From positions 475,873 through 539,872 of the forward strand of contig ML677465.1 of NCBI GenBank assembly GCA_007922305.1: a stretch of DNA of 64,000 bases, in the 5' to 3' direction. Made by a program: the position numbers and the translations under genes. The DNA is from Dermatemys mawii. Its lineage: Eukaryota > Chordata > Testudines > Dermatemydidae. Below the pieces are notes generated by a model, which searched no databases, had not been told where the DNA came from, and saw only the letters and a program-made list of their open reading frames with translations. Within the stretch, counting starts at the first letter, position 1; each line of letters begins with the position of its first letter. Shown piece by piece: positions 23,101 to 34,714 of this stretch.

Positions 23101-23363
23101 CTGCACGGCGGAGACAGAGATGTGAGAAGCGGGGCCTGAAGGTTAATATGTCTCTTAAATTGAACCCTCCCTACCACAGAGCCTGGTCTGAGGGGAACTC
23201 CTGCACTGCCAGGATCTCCCTCCAGGCTCTCCTGACACCTACATCTCCATGGCACCCCACTGTACCTCAAGTTTCTCATCTGCTGGCTCCATGGTGGGGA
23301 GTGGACGGGAAGAGACAGGAATGAGGGCCCTGTACGGAGGCAGGTTCACGACCGGATACTCAC

Positions 23364-23464
23364 TTGTAGGCCAGTGTGGCACTGAAGTGCTGCTGGATAT
23401 AGGCCTCCAGAACAGCATTGAAGTGGTGGAACTTCCTGTCGGCAATGAGCCCCACAATGAAAAC
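23364..23464 (-). CDS. DOCK5-like: DOCK exon h (helical region)
   Basis: 101 nt, acceptor CCCCCAG, donor ACAA|GTGAGT. It encodes [20 protein letters not shown] and then [13 protein letters not shown] plus two bases of a lysine codon. [24 protein letters not shown] is one of the most conserved DOCK-A segments. The next intron is only 263 bp, much shorter than the other introns here. Confidence 0.96.
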
Positions 23465-23730
23465 CTGGGGGAGAAAATCAGAGCAGTGGTCAGCGGCAGT
23501 TTGACACCAGGTCAAAGAACTCCTGGAGTGTGGGACTGAGGGATTGTCTCCTGCTAACAGTCCGGGGTGGGGGTGGGGGTTAATACCACTTGAGACAGTC
23601 CCTGGCCCCTGGGTACAAAGGGAAGGTGTTCATCTCACAACCTGCCTGAAGCCTTTCCTTTCTATCCACAGTAGTAAAGATCACAGAGAGAGCAACAAAC
23701 GTGAAATGATCTGCAAGAAGCCAACGTGCC

Positions 23731-24327
23731 TGTGACCCCACTGACATGCAAAGGGTTAACAGAGCACTAGGGAGACTGTATAGAAAGCAGCCAATGGGAG
23801 AAGGGCTGTGAGGAACAGCCAGTCAGGGCCCAGCAGGCCCATATAAAAGGGAGCCACAGGGCAGAGCATGATCAGTTGCTGCTGGGAGCCTGGGGAGTAA
23901 GGATGGTGTCCTGGAGGGCTGAGAACAATAAGCCCCTTGGACAGAGCTGTAGCTGGCTCCTGGGACTGAGCAGCGGAGTGTCCTTAAGTGAGGGCAAAGA
24001 AGGTGCTGTGGCAATGGGGAAGGGGCCCAGGGGGACATAGCAGCAGTGAAAGGAATTTGAGGTGCAGCAGGAGGCTGTTAGCTACAGGGTCGCTGGGTAG
24101 TGTGAGGGGGGCCCCGGGTCCCCCTCCACTTGCCACTGGGGAAGTGGCTGGACTGTTCGAAAGAGAGAGCTCTCCATCTGGGTGAGGTGAGTCAAGAAGA
24201 GGATGCTGCAGTCCTGGGAACTGAGAGAGGAGCTACAGGCGGGAGCAGAGACAGAGTCCTGGTGCACAGACCATGGGCGTCAGCCTGGAGCCAGACAGTC
24301 TGGCACTGAGGGCTGCTTCCCATGACA
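23731..24327 (+). mobile_element. Solo LTR, family with 'gggtccctgggt' core (copy 1)
   Basis: It starts TGTGACC and ends CATGACA. Flanking words GTGCC (23726-23730) and ATGCC (24328-24332) are a 5-bp duplication with one change. A TATA-like box 'catataaaagggagcc' lies at about 23840. It shares its plan with the copies at 29170, 37385 and 57446: upstream 'cagtcagggcc', TATA box, purine-rich leader, 'ggcctggg/ccccgggtcccccc' and 'gccactg'. Confidence 0.72.
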
Positions 24328-24359
24328 ATGCCCCTGAACCTAATCACTGCCAGGCATTT

Positions 24360-24475
24360 TACTTGTGAGGGAAGGCTGAAAGAAATGGGTATGATTTATC
24401 TAGAGAAGAGAGAGGACTGAGAGGTGACATAAGTCTTCAACTATGTGAAAAAACTGTTTGAAGAGTACTATGATC
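24360..24475 (+). mobile_element. CR1-like LINE fragment
   Basis: 'gagaagagagaggactgaga' with 'ggtgacataagtcttcaact' resembles the CR1 ORF2 C-terminal coding segment (LRGD.I..F). Short and isolated. Confidence 0.5.
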
Positions 24476-24785
24476 GGACGGTTACTCACCTGTTTGTAAC
24501 TGCTGTTCTTTGAGATATGGGTGCAGACGTGTACTCCACACAGGTGTGTGGATGCACGATGTGGCAGAGACAGAAGTCTTTTGCAGCAGCATCCCTCAAA
24601 GTGGTGCATGTGCCCTACAACTTTTCATGTCCACTCTCCGGGTGACATTAGAGTGGTGATGCCCTGACCCCCCTGTTCCTTCGTACTGGAAGTATGGTCT
24701 AAGACTCCTATGCAGAGGGGAAAGAGGGTGGGTTGTGGAATATACATCTACATCCTCATCTCAAAAACCAGTTACAAACAGGTTG
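24476..24785. mobile_element. DIRS-like terminal-repeat fragment
   Basis: 'cggttactcacctgtttgta' followed by 'ttctttgagatatgggtgca' at the left and 'tctcaaaaaccagttacaaa' at the right are inverted versions of the same end sequence. This is as found at the termini of the larger DIRS-like elements in this window. Confidence 0.6.
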
Positions 24786-25029
24786 TCATGAATATAGGGG
24801 GAAGGGTAGCAACCTTTTTTATGTTGCTGGCAGCTGTACTGGATTGCCTTACAGATAAAGGGTTAAGCAATTCAAATAACCTAGTGGGCACCTGACCAGA
24901 AGGATCAATGAGGAAAGAAGATACTTTCAAATCTGGGCAGGGGAAAGGATTTGTTTTGTTGTTCTATGGGTTGTTCCCTCTCTGGACAGAGGGAGAAGCC
25001 AAGCTGGTACAATATCTCCTGAAACATAT
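24786..25029 (+). mobile_element. Truncated LTR-like fragment
   Basis: It begins TGTCATGAATATAGGGGGAAG, contains 'aaagggttaagcaattc' and 'cacctgaccagaaggatcaa', and stops where another LTR starts at 25030. It resembles the U3 part of a turtle endogenous-retrovirus LTR (recollection, not verified). Confidence 0.5.
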
Positions 25030-26440
25030 TGTGATGGTGCACCCCATAGGTTCTATGAAAATATGCTTACAAATGTGTATATATGACATAACTGGAATAT
25101 GCTTTATGCTACATATACCATGTAACATATCTCTTTAAAGGTTATGATCTACACCTTCTCTGCACCTTGAAGTCTTTAAACCATGATTGGTGGACTTCAA
25201 AAGCTGACATAGGTGAGAGGTTTATTGAAGGAGTGGGTGGATGAGATTCTGTGGCTGCGTTGTGCAGGAGGTCAGACTAGATGATCATAATGGTCCCTTC
25301 TGACCTTAAAGTCTATGAGTCTACTGAATATATTCCTCCTATTTGTATGCATGTATTATTTTTGGGTTTGAAGTTGTGAATCTTGGCTGTGTACTTGACT
25401 GATTTCTAAGTAGCCTCAGTACAAGTATTTGGTCAGCTTTCTAAGGCTGTTCTCTGTAAGTGCCCAGTCAAGAACCACTTAAGCCAACAATGAATTTGGA
25501 GATGCCAATCCACATCTGAGCTTTCCCAGGAATGTGGCTTGGCTGGTAAGGCACTCAGTCATGTGACTTGTGACATGTGACTTGCCCATGTGACTCCAAA
25601 ATCCATTTTGTAACTGGATTCTACACAGAGGGGCAGAAGGGTATCCACCCAGAGGAGAGAGCCTATAAAAATCCCTGGGAGACCCCTCCATTTTATCTTC
25701 AGCTGGCTCAAGAGATTTCCTCTCCACCTCCAAGGATACCTGAAGGAAACTGGAACAAAGGACAGTGACTACAGGGGATGAGTGATCGCTGGACCCAGAC
25801 TAGAGGGAGACTAGTCTGTAAAAGGAAACATTGGAACATCTCTGAGGGTGTGGTTTTATCTGTATTCAGTTTTATTACTGTATTAGAAATAGATTTGCGT
25901 GTTTTGTTTTATTTGGTAATTCACTTTGTTCTGTTTGTTACTACTTGGAACCACTTAAAATCCTACTTTCTGTATTTAATAAAATCACTTTTTACTTATT
26001 ATTTAACCCGGAGTTGATATTAGTACCTGGGGGGGGGGAGGGGAACAGCAGTGCATATCTCTCATTTCTTTTTCCTACATAATTAACCTTAATTCAGTTT
26101 ATTATACGATTGGCTACAAGCGTTGTCTCTGGTGTAAGATATAAGAGTGCAATTGACCTGTGGTAAGTGACTGGTCCTTTGGGACTGGGAGTAACCTGAA
26201 TATTACTTTGATTCTTGGTGTAAGGGACCATCTATCACAAAAGTAGGTGAGATAGTTTGGAGTGCCCAATGGGACTGGCAGTCACTCCATGGTTAGGCTG
26301 TTATAGTGCCTGAGGAGTTTATAGTTGATAATTGGTTGGTGAAATTTAAGTATAAAGCTTATCACCAATTTGGGATTTGTGACCTGGTTCCCAGCAGTCT
26401 GCCCTGAGGTTGGTACTCACGTCTTGAGTTATTGCAGGCA
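25030..26440 (+). mobile_element. Long LTR-like repeat, family X copy 1, with CR1 tail inserted
   Basis: It begins TGTGATGGTGCACCCC. TATA-like 'gagcctataaaaatccc' lies near 25668 and AATAAAATCAC near 25978. It is collinear with 41725-43575 over the start, the poly(A) region and 'gtgcatatctct'. Between about 25150 and 25326 a sense CR1 3' tail ('tgatcataatggtcccttct') interrupts it. The right border is approximate. Confidence 0.65.
25150..25326 (+). mobile_element. CR1 3' tail, nested in LTR
   Basis: The segment from 'accttgaagtctttaaacc' to 'cttaaagtctatgagtc' is the sense counterpart of the CR1 subfamily at 11873-12290. LTR text continues directly on both sides when compared with 41830-41850. 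Confidence 0.7.
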
Positions 26441-26546
26441 GTTTGACAACTGATAACGCTGCAAAAGACTTCTGGCTCTGGTACACTGCATATGCACATA
26501 CCCGAGTGGAATGCACATCTGCATCCATTCAAAGAAGAACAATTGT
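26441..26546. mobile_element. DIRS-like terminal fragment
   Basis: 'ggtacactgcatatgcacat' through 'cattcaaagaagaacaattg' matches the inverted end of the DIRS-like elements ('tcaaagaagaac'). Confidence 0.5.
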
Positions 26547-26548
26547 TC

Positions 26549-26674
26549 TTAGGGTGACTAAATGTCCCAATTTTATAGAGACAGTACTGATATTTGGGGC
26601 TTTTTCTTATATAGGCTCCTATTACCCCCCACCTCCTGTTCCAATTTTTCACACTTGCTGTATGGTCTCCCTAA
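26549..26674. mobile_element. 126-bp MITE with TTAGGG ends
   Basis: The left end is TTAGGGTGACTAAATG and the right end in reverse is TTAGGGAGACCATACAG. The flanking word TTGTTC is repeated exactly on both sides (26543-26548 and 26675-26680). The interior 'ttttatagagacagtactga' is a very common short amniote repeat. It has no coding capacity. Confidence 0.78.
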
Positions 26675-26689
26675 TTGTTCTCCATGTCC

Positions 26690-27320
26690 ACCAAGAGTAG
26701 GACAAGAAAGAACTGGCTTAGTTTGCAGCAAGGAAGATTTAGGTTAGATATAAGAATCTTTCTAACTCTAACGATAGATAAGCCATGGAGCAGATTATCT
26801 ATGGAGGCTTTGGAATCCCTGTTATTGGAGGTTTTTAGGAGCAGATTAGGCAAACATCTGTCATGGATGGTCTATGTATACTTAATTCTGCCTCAGCATG
26901 GGTGAGGGGCTAGACCAGTGGTTCTCAACCAGGGGCACATGTACCGGTCTTCCAGGGGGTCATCAACTCATCTAAATATTTTCCTACAACAGATAACATA
27001 AAAAGCACTAGCGAAGTCAGTACAAACTAAAATTTCACACAATGGCTTGTTTATACTGTTCTATGTAATGTAAATTCCAATTGATTTTATAATCATATGA
27101 TAAAAATGAGAAAGTTAGCAAGTTTTCAGTACAAGTGTGTTGTGACACTTTTGTATTTTTATCTCTGATTTTGTAGGCAAGTAGTTTTTAAAGGAGATAA
27201 AACTTGGGGTGTGCAAGATGCCTGAAAGGGGAGCAGTAGTCTGGAAAGTTTGAGAGCCACTGGACTAGATGACCTCTTGAGGTCCCTTCCAGCCCTAGAC
27301 GTCTATCCTTCTAGTCAATG
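26690..27320 (+). mobile_element. CR1 LINE 3' end, sense, split by a hAT MITE
   Basis: CR1 text from 'gtttgcagcaaggaagattt' to 'ggtgaggggctagac' (26915) resumes at 27263 with 'gactagatgacctcttgagg' and ends with 'cctagacgtctatccttc'. The reading frame 26675-26905 is the degenerate end of ORF2. Confidence 0.85.
26916..27262. mobile_element. hAT MITE of the CAGTGGTTCTCAACC type
   Basis: The left end is CAGTGGTTCTCAACC and the right end in reverse is CAGTGGCTCTCAAAC. The flanks GGCTAGAC and GACTAGAT agree at 6 of 8 positions, a worn 8-bp duplication in the CR1 tail. The AT-rich interior has no gene. Confidence 0.83.
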
Positions 27321-28058
27321 ATTTACAGAGCTATTTCCCCCACTGCTCACCCCACCCACCTCAGATGGGAACACAACAGTTATTCTGCCCTGGGACTCTT
27401 ACTGTTCAGAACCTTGTTGCTGTGGTACTTGAGTCAGTCCTGACTCAGGAGTAAGCAGCTCTTCTGAGTCACTCAAACTACTTGCTGAAGCACAGTTGCC
27501 CCTAGCTCCGCACTAAGGCATTAGGGCAAGTACTGGATTGGAAGGGAAAATGCTCCCTACTGAATCACACCACTCTGTGCAACACCTCATACCTTAGTGC
27601 CGCTCTGGAGCATTGGAGTCAGCACTCACTCTGCAGGGAGAGCAACCTCTACAACAAAACTCAGCCTTACTGGTCCTGTGACATCTAAAAGGATCCCAGG
27701 CCATGGCTAGATGGCTCCAGGATGTTACATGATCTGATCAGGTATGGCAAATCCTGTGCTAGATATCTCGAGTCTCCTCAGTCTTTTATCCCAGCCGGTG
27801 ATCTCACCTGCTTTTGAGGAATTTCTTTTGGACATCACTGGTAGTTCCTCTGCTGGGTCAGAACTAGCCACTGACGGGGAGGATAAAGTGCACTGCCTCC
27901 CACTGGTGTAGAGATGGGAGAATGAGCTAAGGAGAAGGTTAGCAACTGAATGAGTTTGATAGGCGGTAGATGAATTGGTGGGAGCGTAGAGGGGTGCAGG
28001 TCTGGCCTGGCACCACCCATGTTCAGGGCTGGACATGGGGAAACAGGAGCCTACTTAC
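27321..28058. other. Intron sequence 3' of DOCK exon g
   Basis: Nothing recognised; the frames at 27725-28036 overlap intron only. Confidence 0.35.
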
Positions 28059-28148
28059 TAGGGCATCAAAGATGAGCGTATCATAGACATCAGTAGCTGA
28101 ATTCTCCATCATAATTGAGAACAAGGCATCCAGGGTGTCCTGAAGGAA
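28059..28148 (-). CDS. DOCK5-like: DOCK exon g (helical region)
   Basis: 90 nt, 30 codons, phase 0 at both ends, acceptor TCCCTCAG, donor CTA|GTAAGT. It encodes [20 protein letters not shown] and then [10 protein letters not shown]. In DOCK1 and DOCK5 this is (K)FLQDTLD.LF.IMME....(F/Y)D.L.FDAL, so position, length and phase all agree. A DIRS-like element begins about 120 bases upstream in the preceding intron. Confidence 0.95.
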
Positions 28149-29169
28149 CTGAGGGAGACACAAGAAGAGTAGGATCCTGAGTAATAACTCCTAGTATGAT
28201 CCCTGACCCATCCCAAATGCCACCTCAGCCCAAAGGAAAGGAAAGCAGAGGTTACTTACATGTGCAGTAACTTGAGTTCTTCAACATGTTTTTCCTCTGT
28301 GGGTGCTCCAACATGGGATGAGCACAGGCCTGTGTGTTTTTCACTGGAGACAGTACAACAGTGTTTGTGGGCTCAAGTCTTCACACATCAACACCTTGTG
28401 TTCCCAAACAAGGGCATGGAGGGAGGCATGGCCCTGTCACCACTCAATTCCTTCTCAATTGCAAAGCTAGAGTTTCTGCAGCAGAGAGGGAGAAGGGAGG
28501 GAGGTGGAGCCCCATAGGGTCAAAACATCTCAAAGAACTCAAATTACTGTGCAGGTAAGTAACCTCTCCTTCTTTGAGTATATATCCCTATGGTGCCCAC
28601 CATAGGAGATACCCAAGCAGTAACTTCTCACGGAGGTGGATGCTGAGGAAGCAGATCCAAGGAAGTTTGGAGGACTGCACCCCCAAACATGTCAGCTCCA
28701 GAAGCAGGTAAGATAGTGTAATGTTTGGCCAAGGTATGGACAGAGGGCCAGGCTGCAGTCCTGCAGAGTTCAGCTATGGGAACACCTTTCACGAGGGCTA
28801 CAGATGTGGACTGAGCCCTAGTGGAGTGTGCTGTCACTCTGTAGGGGGTGGTATTCCAGCAGTCTCACAACATATTAAGATACAACCCAAGACCCACTTT
28901 CAGTCTTCATGTGGAAATGGACTGTTGCTTCATCCTCTCTGTAAAAGAGACAAATAGTCTGGGAGAGGCCCTGAAGGTCTTAGTCCTTCCCAGGTAGAAG
29001 CCGGGAGCCCTCCTAAGATCTAATGTACATAGGCTGGTTCCTGCTTGGAGGCATGAGGCTTTGGACTGAACACTGGCAGACAGATTTCCTTATTAATATG
29101 TCTGACGGAGTCAGACCAGAAGGATATAGGAGAGTGCTGGAAGGCAGGTACATTAGTCTCAGTGTGTGC

Positions 29170-29815
29170 AGGTCCCTGTTCCCTGGATAGCCAAACAAAG
29201 GCTACTCCAGGCCAATCAAGACACCTGGGGCCAATTAAGAACCTTCTAGAAAGGAGTAGAAACAGCTAGCCTAATTGGGACACCTGAAGCCAATCAGGGA
29301 CTGGCTGAATCCAGATAAAAACCTCCCAGTTAGTCAGGTGGCTGTGGGTGTCAGGAGCTGTGGAAGGAAGTTATGCTGTTGGTGAGACTGAATGGTGGAC
29401 AACTTATCATACAGAAGGAAGGAGGCCCTGAGGTAAGGGTGAAGTGGAGTTTGAAGAAGCGGGGACTGCTGTGGGGAAGTAGCCCAGGGAATTGTATTGT
29501 GTTTTGTGGATAAAAGGTCAACCATCTTAGCTGATACTATTAGGGTCCCTGGGCTGGAGCCCAGAGTAGAGGGCAGGCCTGGGCTCCCCCCTTTCTGCCT
29601 CCCCTAATTAGTCTCTGAGATTGGGAGACAATAGAGACTGTGCCAGGAAGGATAGCTTCTCCTCACTGGTTTGTGATGAAAATGGCTCAATAGACTGTGA
29701 CCTTGTCTCCAGAGAGAGAAGGGCTCCGTGGAGGGTCACAGTGAGCCGCTGAGGCTAGTAAAAATCCGCCAGGAAACGCAGGATCCACGAAGATAAGGAC
29801 AGAGCTTTGCTACAT
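29170..29815 (+). mobile_element. LTR of the 'gggtccctgggt' family (copy 2), nested in DIRS-like element
   Basis: Contains 'caggccaatcaagacacctg', 'gccaatcagggactggctga', TATA-like 'ccagataaaaacctccc' near 29314, 'gggtccctgggctggagccc' near 29543 and 'ggcctgggctccccc'. These are in the same order as the copies at 23731, 37385 and 57446. The borders are approximate. Confidence 0.62.
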
Positions 29816-30080
29816 ATGGTATTCCAAAGAGGTTTTGGGGAGGAAACTAGAATGGGGACTGTTGTGATAACCTTTTCCTACTTTTCACCAGTTCACCTTA
29901 CAACTAAAGTAAATGTGTAGGCCCAGTTATAACAATGTGTAGTGTAACCTCATCTCTAAAGAAAGTAGCAAATAGTGGGTCTGCCGTGAGAGCATCCAGT
30001 TCTTCCATTTGTCTAGCCAAAGTGATGGCTATACAGAATGAAATATTGAGGGACAGGTGAAGGAGAGAGCCAAGTAGCCA

Positions 30081-30455
30081 TCATTTCAAAAGAGGGTCCC
30101 TCAGGGTATTGAGAACCATATTAAGGTTCCACTGGGTGCCCTGGTTCTGTACAGGAGACAACAAGTTGTATGATCCTGTAAGGAATCTGGTCGTAGGAGA
30201 ATGGACAAAAACTGAGAAGCCCTTGATGGGCAAGTGGAAGACCATAATAGTGGCCAAATGTACTCTAACTGAACCCCATGTCTTTAAATCCAAAAAGTCA
30301 CTTAGGATCTTGTAGAGCAGAGCTCTTGATGTTTGAGAAGAGGAGTGAAGAGAACACTTGCAATGGAAGGGTTTCCACTTCGGAAGGTAAGTTTTGCAAG
30401 TCATAGGTTTCTGGCTAGATAGGAGAACTAACTGGATAGGTGAGCTCCATGCCAA
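30081..30455 (-). pseudogene. DIRS-type tyrosine recombinase remnant
   Basis: A 124-codon frame contains TYLPKWKPFHCKCS, SVRVHLATIMVFHLPIKGFS and TTRFLTG. These resemble the N-terminal part of the tyrosine recombinase of DIRS elements (consensus-like YL.KWK.F..WC, S.KVHLAAI.AFH, TTRFLKG). The second copy at 49743-49967 shows the same VHLA...FH...TRFLKG pattern. The catalytic R-H-R-Y residues are not readable. Integration and excision of DIRS DNA circles would be its original role. Confidence 0.7.
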
Positions 30456-32282
30456 GAACCATCAAGGAAGCATGCTCTCCGGTTTAAGGATAAGGAATTG
30501 GGATGGACCAAGGTTCCTGAGTTCTCTGGCAGGAGATCTTTCCTGAAAGGAAGGTGAAGAGGCACGGCCATAGACAGCTGAAGGAGGTTTGAGAACTTGT
30601 CTTGGCCAGGACAGTGCTATGAAAATAACCCTCACGTGTTCCTGTTGCAGTTTGAACAAAGTCTTGATGATCAGAGGTAGAGATGGGTAAGCAGAGTACT
30701 GGCCACGATCCTACTCACATGGGGAGGAAGAGGACCTGGCTGAAGGAGGGGAATTTTCTTCAGTCTGTGGTTCTTATTCCTCTTGTGTTTTTCTCATTAC
30801 CAAAGGGGCACGTGGTACCAAAGGATGGTCTCTTGTGCCTGTGCATAATGCAGGAACAGTGGGTGTTGGGGTTTGTTTCTAGCTGGCACCCTGTAAAACT
30901 CTTCACCGAATTGCTCCCTGGGGGTTCCAGTTAGCCCACTGAGGAGTGGGTTAGGGGAACTGTCCCCAAGTGTATTTATATCCCCGATGTTGAGGGTGCT
31001 TGGTGGGCTCTGGAAGGTCTTCCTCCATAAACGTACTCAGGAGAGTGTGATGCTGAGACCCACACCAGGACCTCAGAGTCAGAGGTATCCTCTCCTGGGT
31101 TAAGATGGGTAGCCTCAGGCATCAATGCCAGTACCAGGGGTTGGAAGCCCAACCAAGAGTCCTGTTGCAGCTGGCAGAGCAGTACCGGAGAAGGAACTCC
31201 AGGAGACCTCCTTAGTAGGGGAGACTCTGGTTCTTCTGAGACTAGAAGGTCCTCCAGGGAAAGGGCTATGATAGCCTATGTTCAAAGTCCAAATCAGTAC
31301 CAGAGCAGGAAACATGGATCAGTGAAGCGATGGTGAATATGATACTAGAGAGATCAACGCAGGGGCTTTTGTGACCTTGGAACTGTAAGAAGGCAACAGT
31401 AACAGAGCCTGGGGAGTAGTCCTGTATACATCACAGTGCTGAGAGGTGTCAGAAGGAACCGAGATAGAAGCTACCCTGAGAGTAGAAGACATCTCCACAC
31501 ACTGCTTCTCACGCAGTACTGATGTCTCCCAGGAGTGAGATTTTTTTCATTTATCTGAAAAGTGAAAGAGGCTTTGTTTCCCTAAAAGGCCTAGTCTCTA
31601 GGGCTGTCAATAGTTTCCAACAGTCACCAAAGTGGCCTGAAATGTTCAGGCCGATGTATTGGGGCGGTGAGAGCAGATCCCTCAGGAACTAGGGATCATA
31701 CCATTAGGAGGAACTTCACCCTAGCCTCTCTGTGCTTTCTAGACCTGCCTTTAAACACTGAGCAGACCTTGCACTTTGATGGGATGTGGGTATCTCCAAG
31801 ACACTGGTGACAGCTAGAGAGCCTGTTGCTGCAAGTAAAAAAACCTGTGGCAGGCCTGGCAAGGCTTAAATGCCAGGTCAGGTTTTCAGCATAACTTGGC
31901 ATCCCAAAGCACTAACTAAAGTCCTGAAAAGAGGAGTGACCCTCCTTTGGAAGTACACCTGTGCTGAAATAAAATCAAATCAAAAAAATAAACTGACAAA
32001 AATAACCAAAGTAAATAACTAACCAAGAACATTTCACAATAAGTGAGAAAGGCGGGAAGCTGCAAAATGCTCCACCTGGAGCTGCAGGTGAGTGACAGCA
32101 GGTCCACACCTCCCTCTACATGCCTCATATGGGAGCACGAGTTGCTGCTCAGTGCAGGCTTGGGCCCACAGACACTGCTTGACAATCTCCAGTCGAGAGC
32201 ATGGGCGAGTGCGCATCCGATGGTGGAGCATCCATTGAGACAGATATTCAAAGAACAGAAACGTCCTCCTCAGACAGACAGT

Positions 32283-32506
32283 TCCTGTGCAATATCAGCC
32301 CTTATAATCTGTTCACCTCAGTTTTCTCCAGTACAATGCTTCCAGCCCAGGGCAATAAACATCAATTATTTTTTTAAATTAAAAAATTCACATGATTTTA
32401 TTTAAATCAGATTTATTTTAAATAAATACAAGTTTATTCCTGTAGAACAGAGAGGGCTGGCCCAGGAGAAGCTCTGAAGAGCTAGGCTGCCAAGGACCCT
32501 TTTTAC
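32283..32506. other. Intron sequence, AT-rich
   Basis: Short AT-rich spacer between the DIRS-like element and DOCK exon f, including 'aaataaatacaagtttattcc'. No element named. Confidence 0.35.
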
Positions 32507-32604
32507 CTTGATGACTTCTCCTCCATCCACCTTCATTAGCTTCTTGAGGTTTTCAGCCAGGAGGCTGGGCTTTGACCGCCACTTCAGCAGCCCCAGCAGG
32601 TCAA
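32507..32604 (-). CDS. DOCK5-like: DOCK exon f (helical region)
   Basis: 98 nt, acceptor CCATGCAG, donor AAG|GTAAAA. Two bases complete the valine of the junction [14 protein letters not shown]. It continues [20 protein letters not shown] and ends IK in phase 0. [10 protein letters not shown] and LMKVDGGEV are family signatures. Confidence 0.95.
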
Positions 32605-32814
32605 CTGCATGGAAATAAATGCATTCATTCCATCAGCCCTTATTTTCCATCAACCTAGGCACTGACTGAGCCCTTTGGCTGCACCTCCAAGTCAGCCAGC
32701 CCTCTCTGTCCCCCAGCCAGCCTCCCACATGTGTCACATTACTGAAATTATCTGGGATCATATAGATCATTGGTGCAACCAAGGTCCTGTAGTGGCACCA
32801 AATATTAGGTAAAG

Positions 32815-33809
32815 GGGGTCATATTGGGTGTCTACGACCAGGTTATGATCTGCTGATTATGATGATGCTATCTGTATGTGTGTATCATTTTTGTAGTTGA
32901 AGTTATGAATATTGACTCTATACTGTCTGTCTTTCCAAATATTGTGCTAGGCTGTTGGGGACATTTCAGAGCCCTTGGTGTTAAGCGTTGCTTGCCATGC
33001 TTGATGGCCCATTAAGGATTATCAGCTATACAATGGACCCAGTAAGGGAAGGCAGAGACATCCTGTGTCTTAGCAAGGGGGGCAGGAATTGCCCAACTGA
33101 CTCAAACTCCATTTTGTTGTAAGTTTCCACAGCGAAGGACAAAGAACATTCCTGCACCTGGGAAGGATATAAAGGGGTGGTACCCCATCCCCATCTTGTC
33201 TTCAATCTCCAGTCTCCAGCCTGGCTCCTACTTCTGGATGGGACTTTGCTACAAAGGGGCGCTCTGGCCAAAGGATTGATGACCCATTCCTCCAGGGAAT
33301 GTATTCCAGAGACTTTGATTTGAACCTGCAGTTATTCTACAACTGATACATGCAGTAATGGCTTGCATTTGATTTTCTTTAACCATTCCTAACCCTCACC
33401 TAGATCTTTTTCCTTGTCTAATAAACCTTTAGATTTTAGATTCTAAAGGATTGGCTACAGTGTGATTTATGGGTGAGATCTGATTTGTATATTGACCTGG
33501 GTCTGGGGCCTGATTCTTTGGAATTGGGGAGAACCGTTTTCTTTATTTGGGGTATTGGTTTTCATAACCATTTGTCCCCAGGACAGGTGGCTGCTGGTGG
33601 TGATACTGGGAAGCTGGAGTGTCTAAGGGAATTGCTTGTGTGACTTGTGGCTAGCCAGTGGGGTGAAACCAAAGTCTTTTCTGTGTGGCTGATTTGGTTT
33701 GCCTTTAGGGTAGAGAAACCCCAGCTTTGGGCTGTAATTGCCCCTTTTGGAAGCAATTTGTCCTGGTCTGACACTCTCAGTGGGTCACACCAGGTACAGC
33801 ACCGTCACA
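32815..33809 (+). mobile_element. LTR-like repeat, family X relative (copy 2)
   Basis: It follows the plan of the copies at 25030 and 41725: 'gttatgatctgctgat', then 'tttgtagttgaagttatgaa', a TATA-like 'gatataaaggggtgg' near 33169, a leader with 'ctccagcctggctcc', and 'ctaataaacctttag' near 33418. It ends CCGTCACA. The left end is missing or diverged. Confidence 0.6.
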
Positions 33810-34231
33810 ACATGTCCACTGCCCAAGTCAGCATCAAGAGATTCAGAACTGAATCCTCTGCTGGAACAGAAAATGCTCCCTATGGGGAAAGTGGCTGAAT
33901 GACCCTGGCAGGAGTGCCTTGCCTCTGTCCTGCCGCTGCCTTGAACTGCTCTTTGCCTGCCACCTGCTTGCTCCAGTTCCTGCTTTCTGGCTTGATTCAT
34001 GATTCTGGCTACTAACTCCAGCTTGACCCTTGCCTCTGATATCCTGTTCCTGATCTCCTGCTTGACCCTTGGCTCCAGCTTCTGACTAATGACTCTGGCT
34101 CTGACCCTAGTCCCTGGCTCGGATGCTTGGATCCCAACGTCCGCTCCAACCATTAGGTCTGATCACTAAGCTAGATCACCCTCACCCCAGTCACCTGACA
34201 TATTGAACAGCCTTAAAAAATTAGGACCAGC

Positions 34232-34714
34232 ATGGCCCGCATTAAGACCCCAACAGAACTGGTGGATGCTGTCCAGAATGTGCAGGAGCAAGTAATTGTC
34301 CTGTAATCACAAAAGAATTTGGCCTCGCAGGTGCAGTTGCTTTGATGGCTCCTCCAACTCCACACCCCACCCACCCGGCCCCCAGCCAAAGATTCTTCTG
34401 CCTGACAAATTTGATGGCACACAGGACACATTTTGGGTGTTCACAAGCCAACATCAGCTCCTGTTCTTACTGTGCCCTCAATCATTCCCCATGGACCAGT
34501 CCTGTGTGGGGCTCACCTTAAGCTTGTTGACTGGGGAGGCCTTGGCTTGGGCTTCTCCCCTCCTGGAACAGTCCAGCCCCCTTATGCGTCATTTAGGGGA
34601 ATTCATTCAAGCCACATCCATTATCTCTGATGACCCTAACTGTGTAGAGGCCTCTGAGACAACCCTTCAGGCCTCACAGCAGGGACACGGACCCATTGCC
34701 AAATATGCTGCTTA
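34232..34714 (+). pseudogene. Gypsy (sushi/RTL-like) gag remnant
   Basis: It opens MARIKTPTELVDAVQNVQEQ and meets a stop, then continues in the frame of 34296-34715 with PKILLPDKFDGTQDTFWVFT, LLFLLCPQSFPMDQ and SLLTGEALAWASPLLEQ. These are the gag capsid motifs shared with domesticated RTL/PEG10 genes (LP.KFDG....F..F..QC...F...P..F..D...V....SLL.G.AL.WA.PL). Here the frame has stops, so it is an element remnant, not a domesticated gene. Confidence 0.78.

Larger units (their letters stand above)
28267..32262 (-). mobile_element. DIRS-like retrotransposon with inverted terminal repeats, decayed
   Basis: The left end (28267-28440) aligns with the reverse complement of the right end (about 32090-32262). 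Shared words are 'TGGAGA', 'CAGTGT.TGTGGGC.CAAG' and 'GAGGGAGG'. Inverted rather than direct long ends are characteristic of DIRS elements. The minus strand holds a recombinase-like remnant (30081-30455). Most other coding sequence is too decayed to read. A separate LTR at about 29170-29815 is inserted. Only 120 bases separate the left end from DOCK exon g. Confidence 0.75.

Noticed and set aside
34232..34714. Possible domesticated RTL/PEG10-like gag gene
   Set aside because: The frame has an early stop and frame changes, and it is linked to an LTR remnant and a broken RT; it is a dead element.
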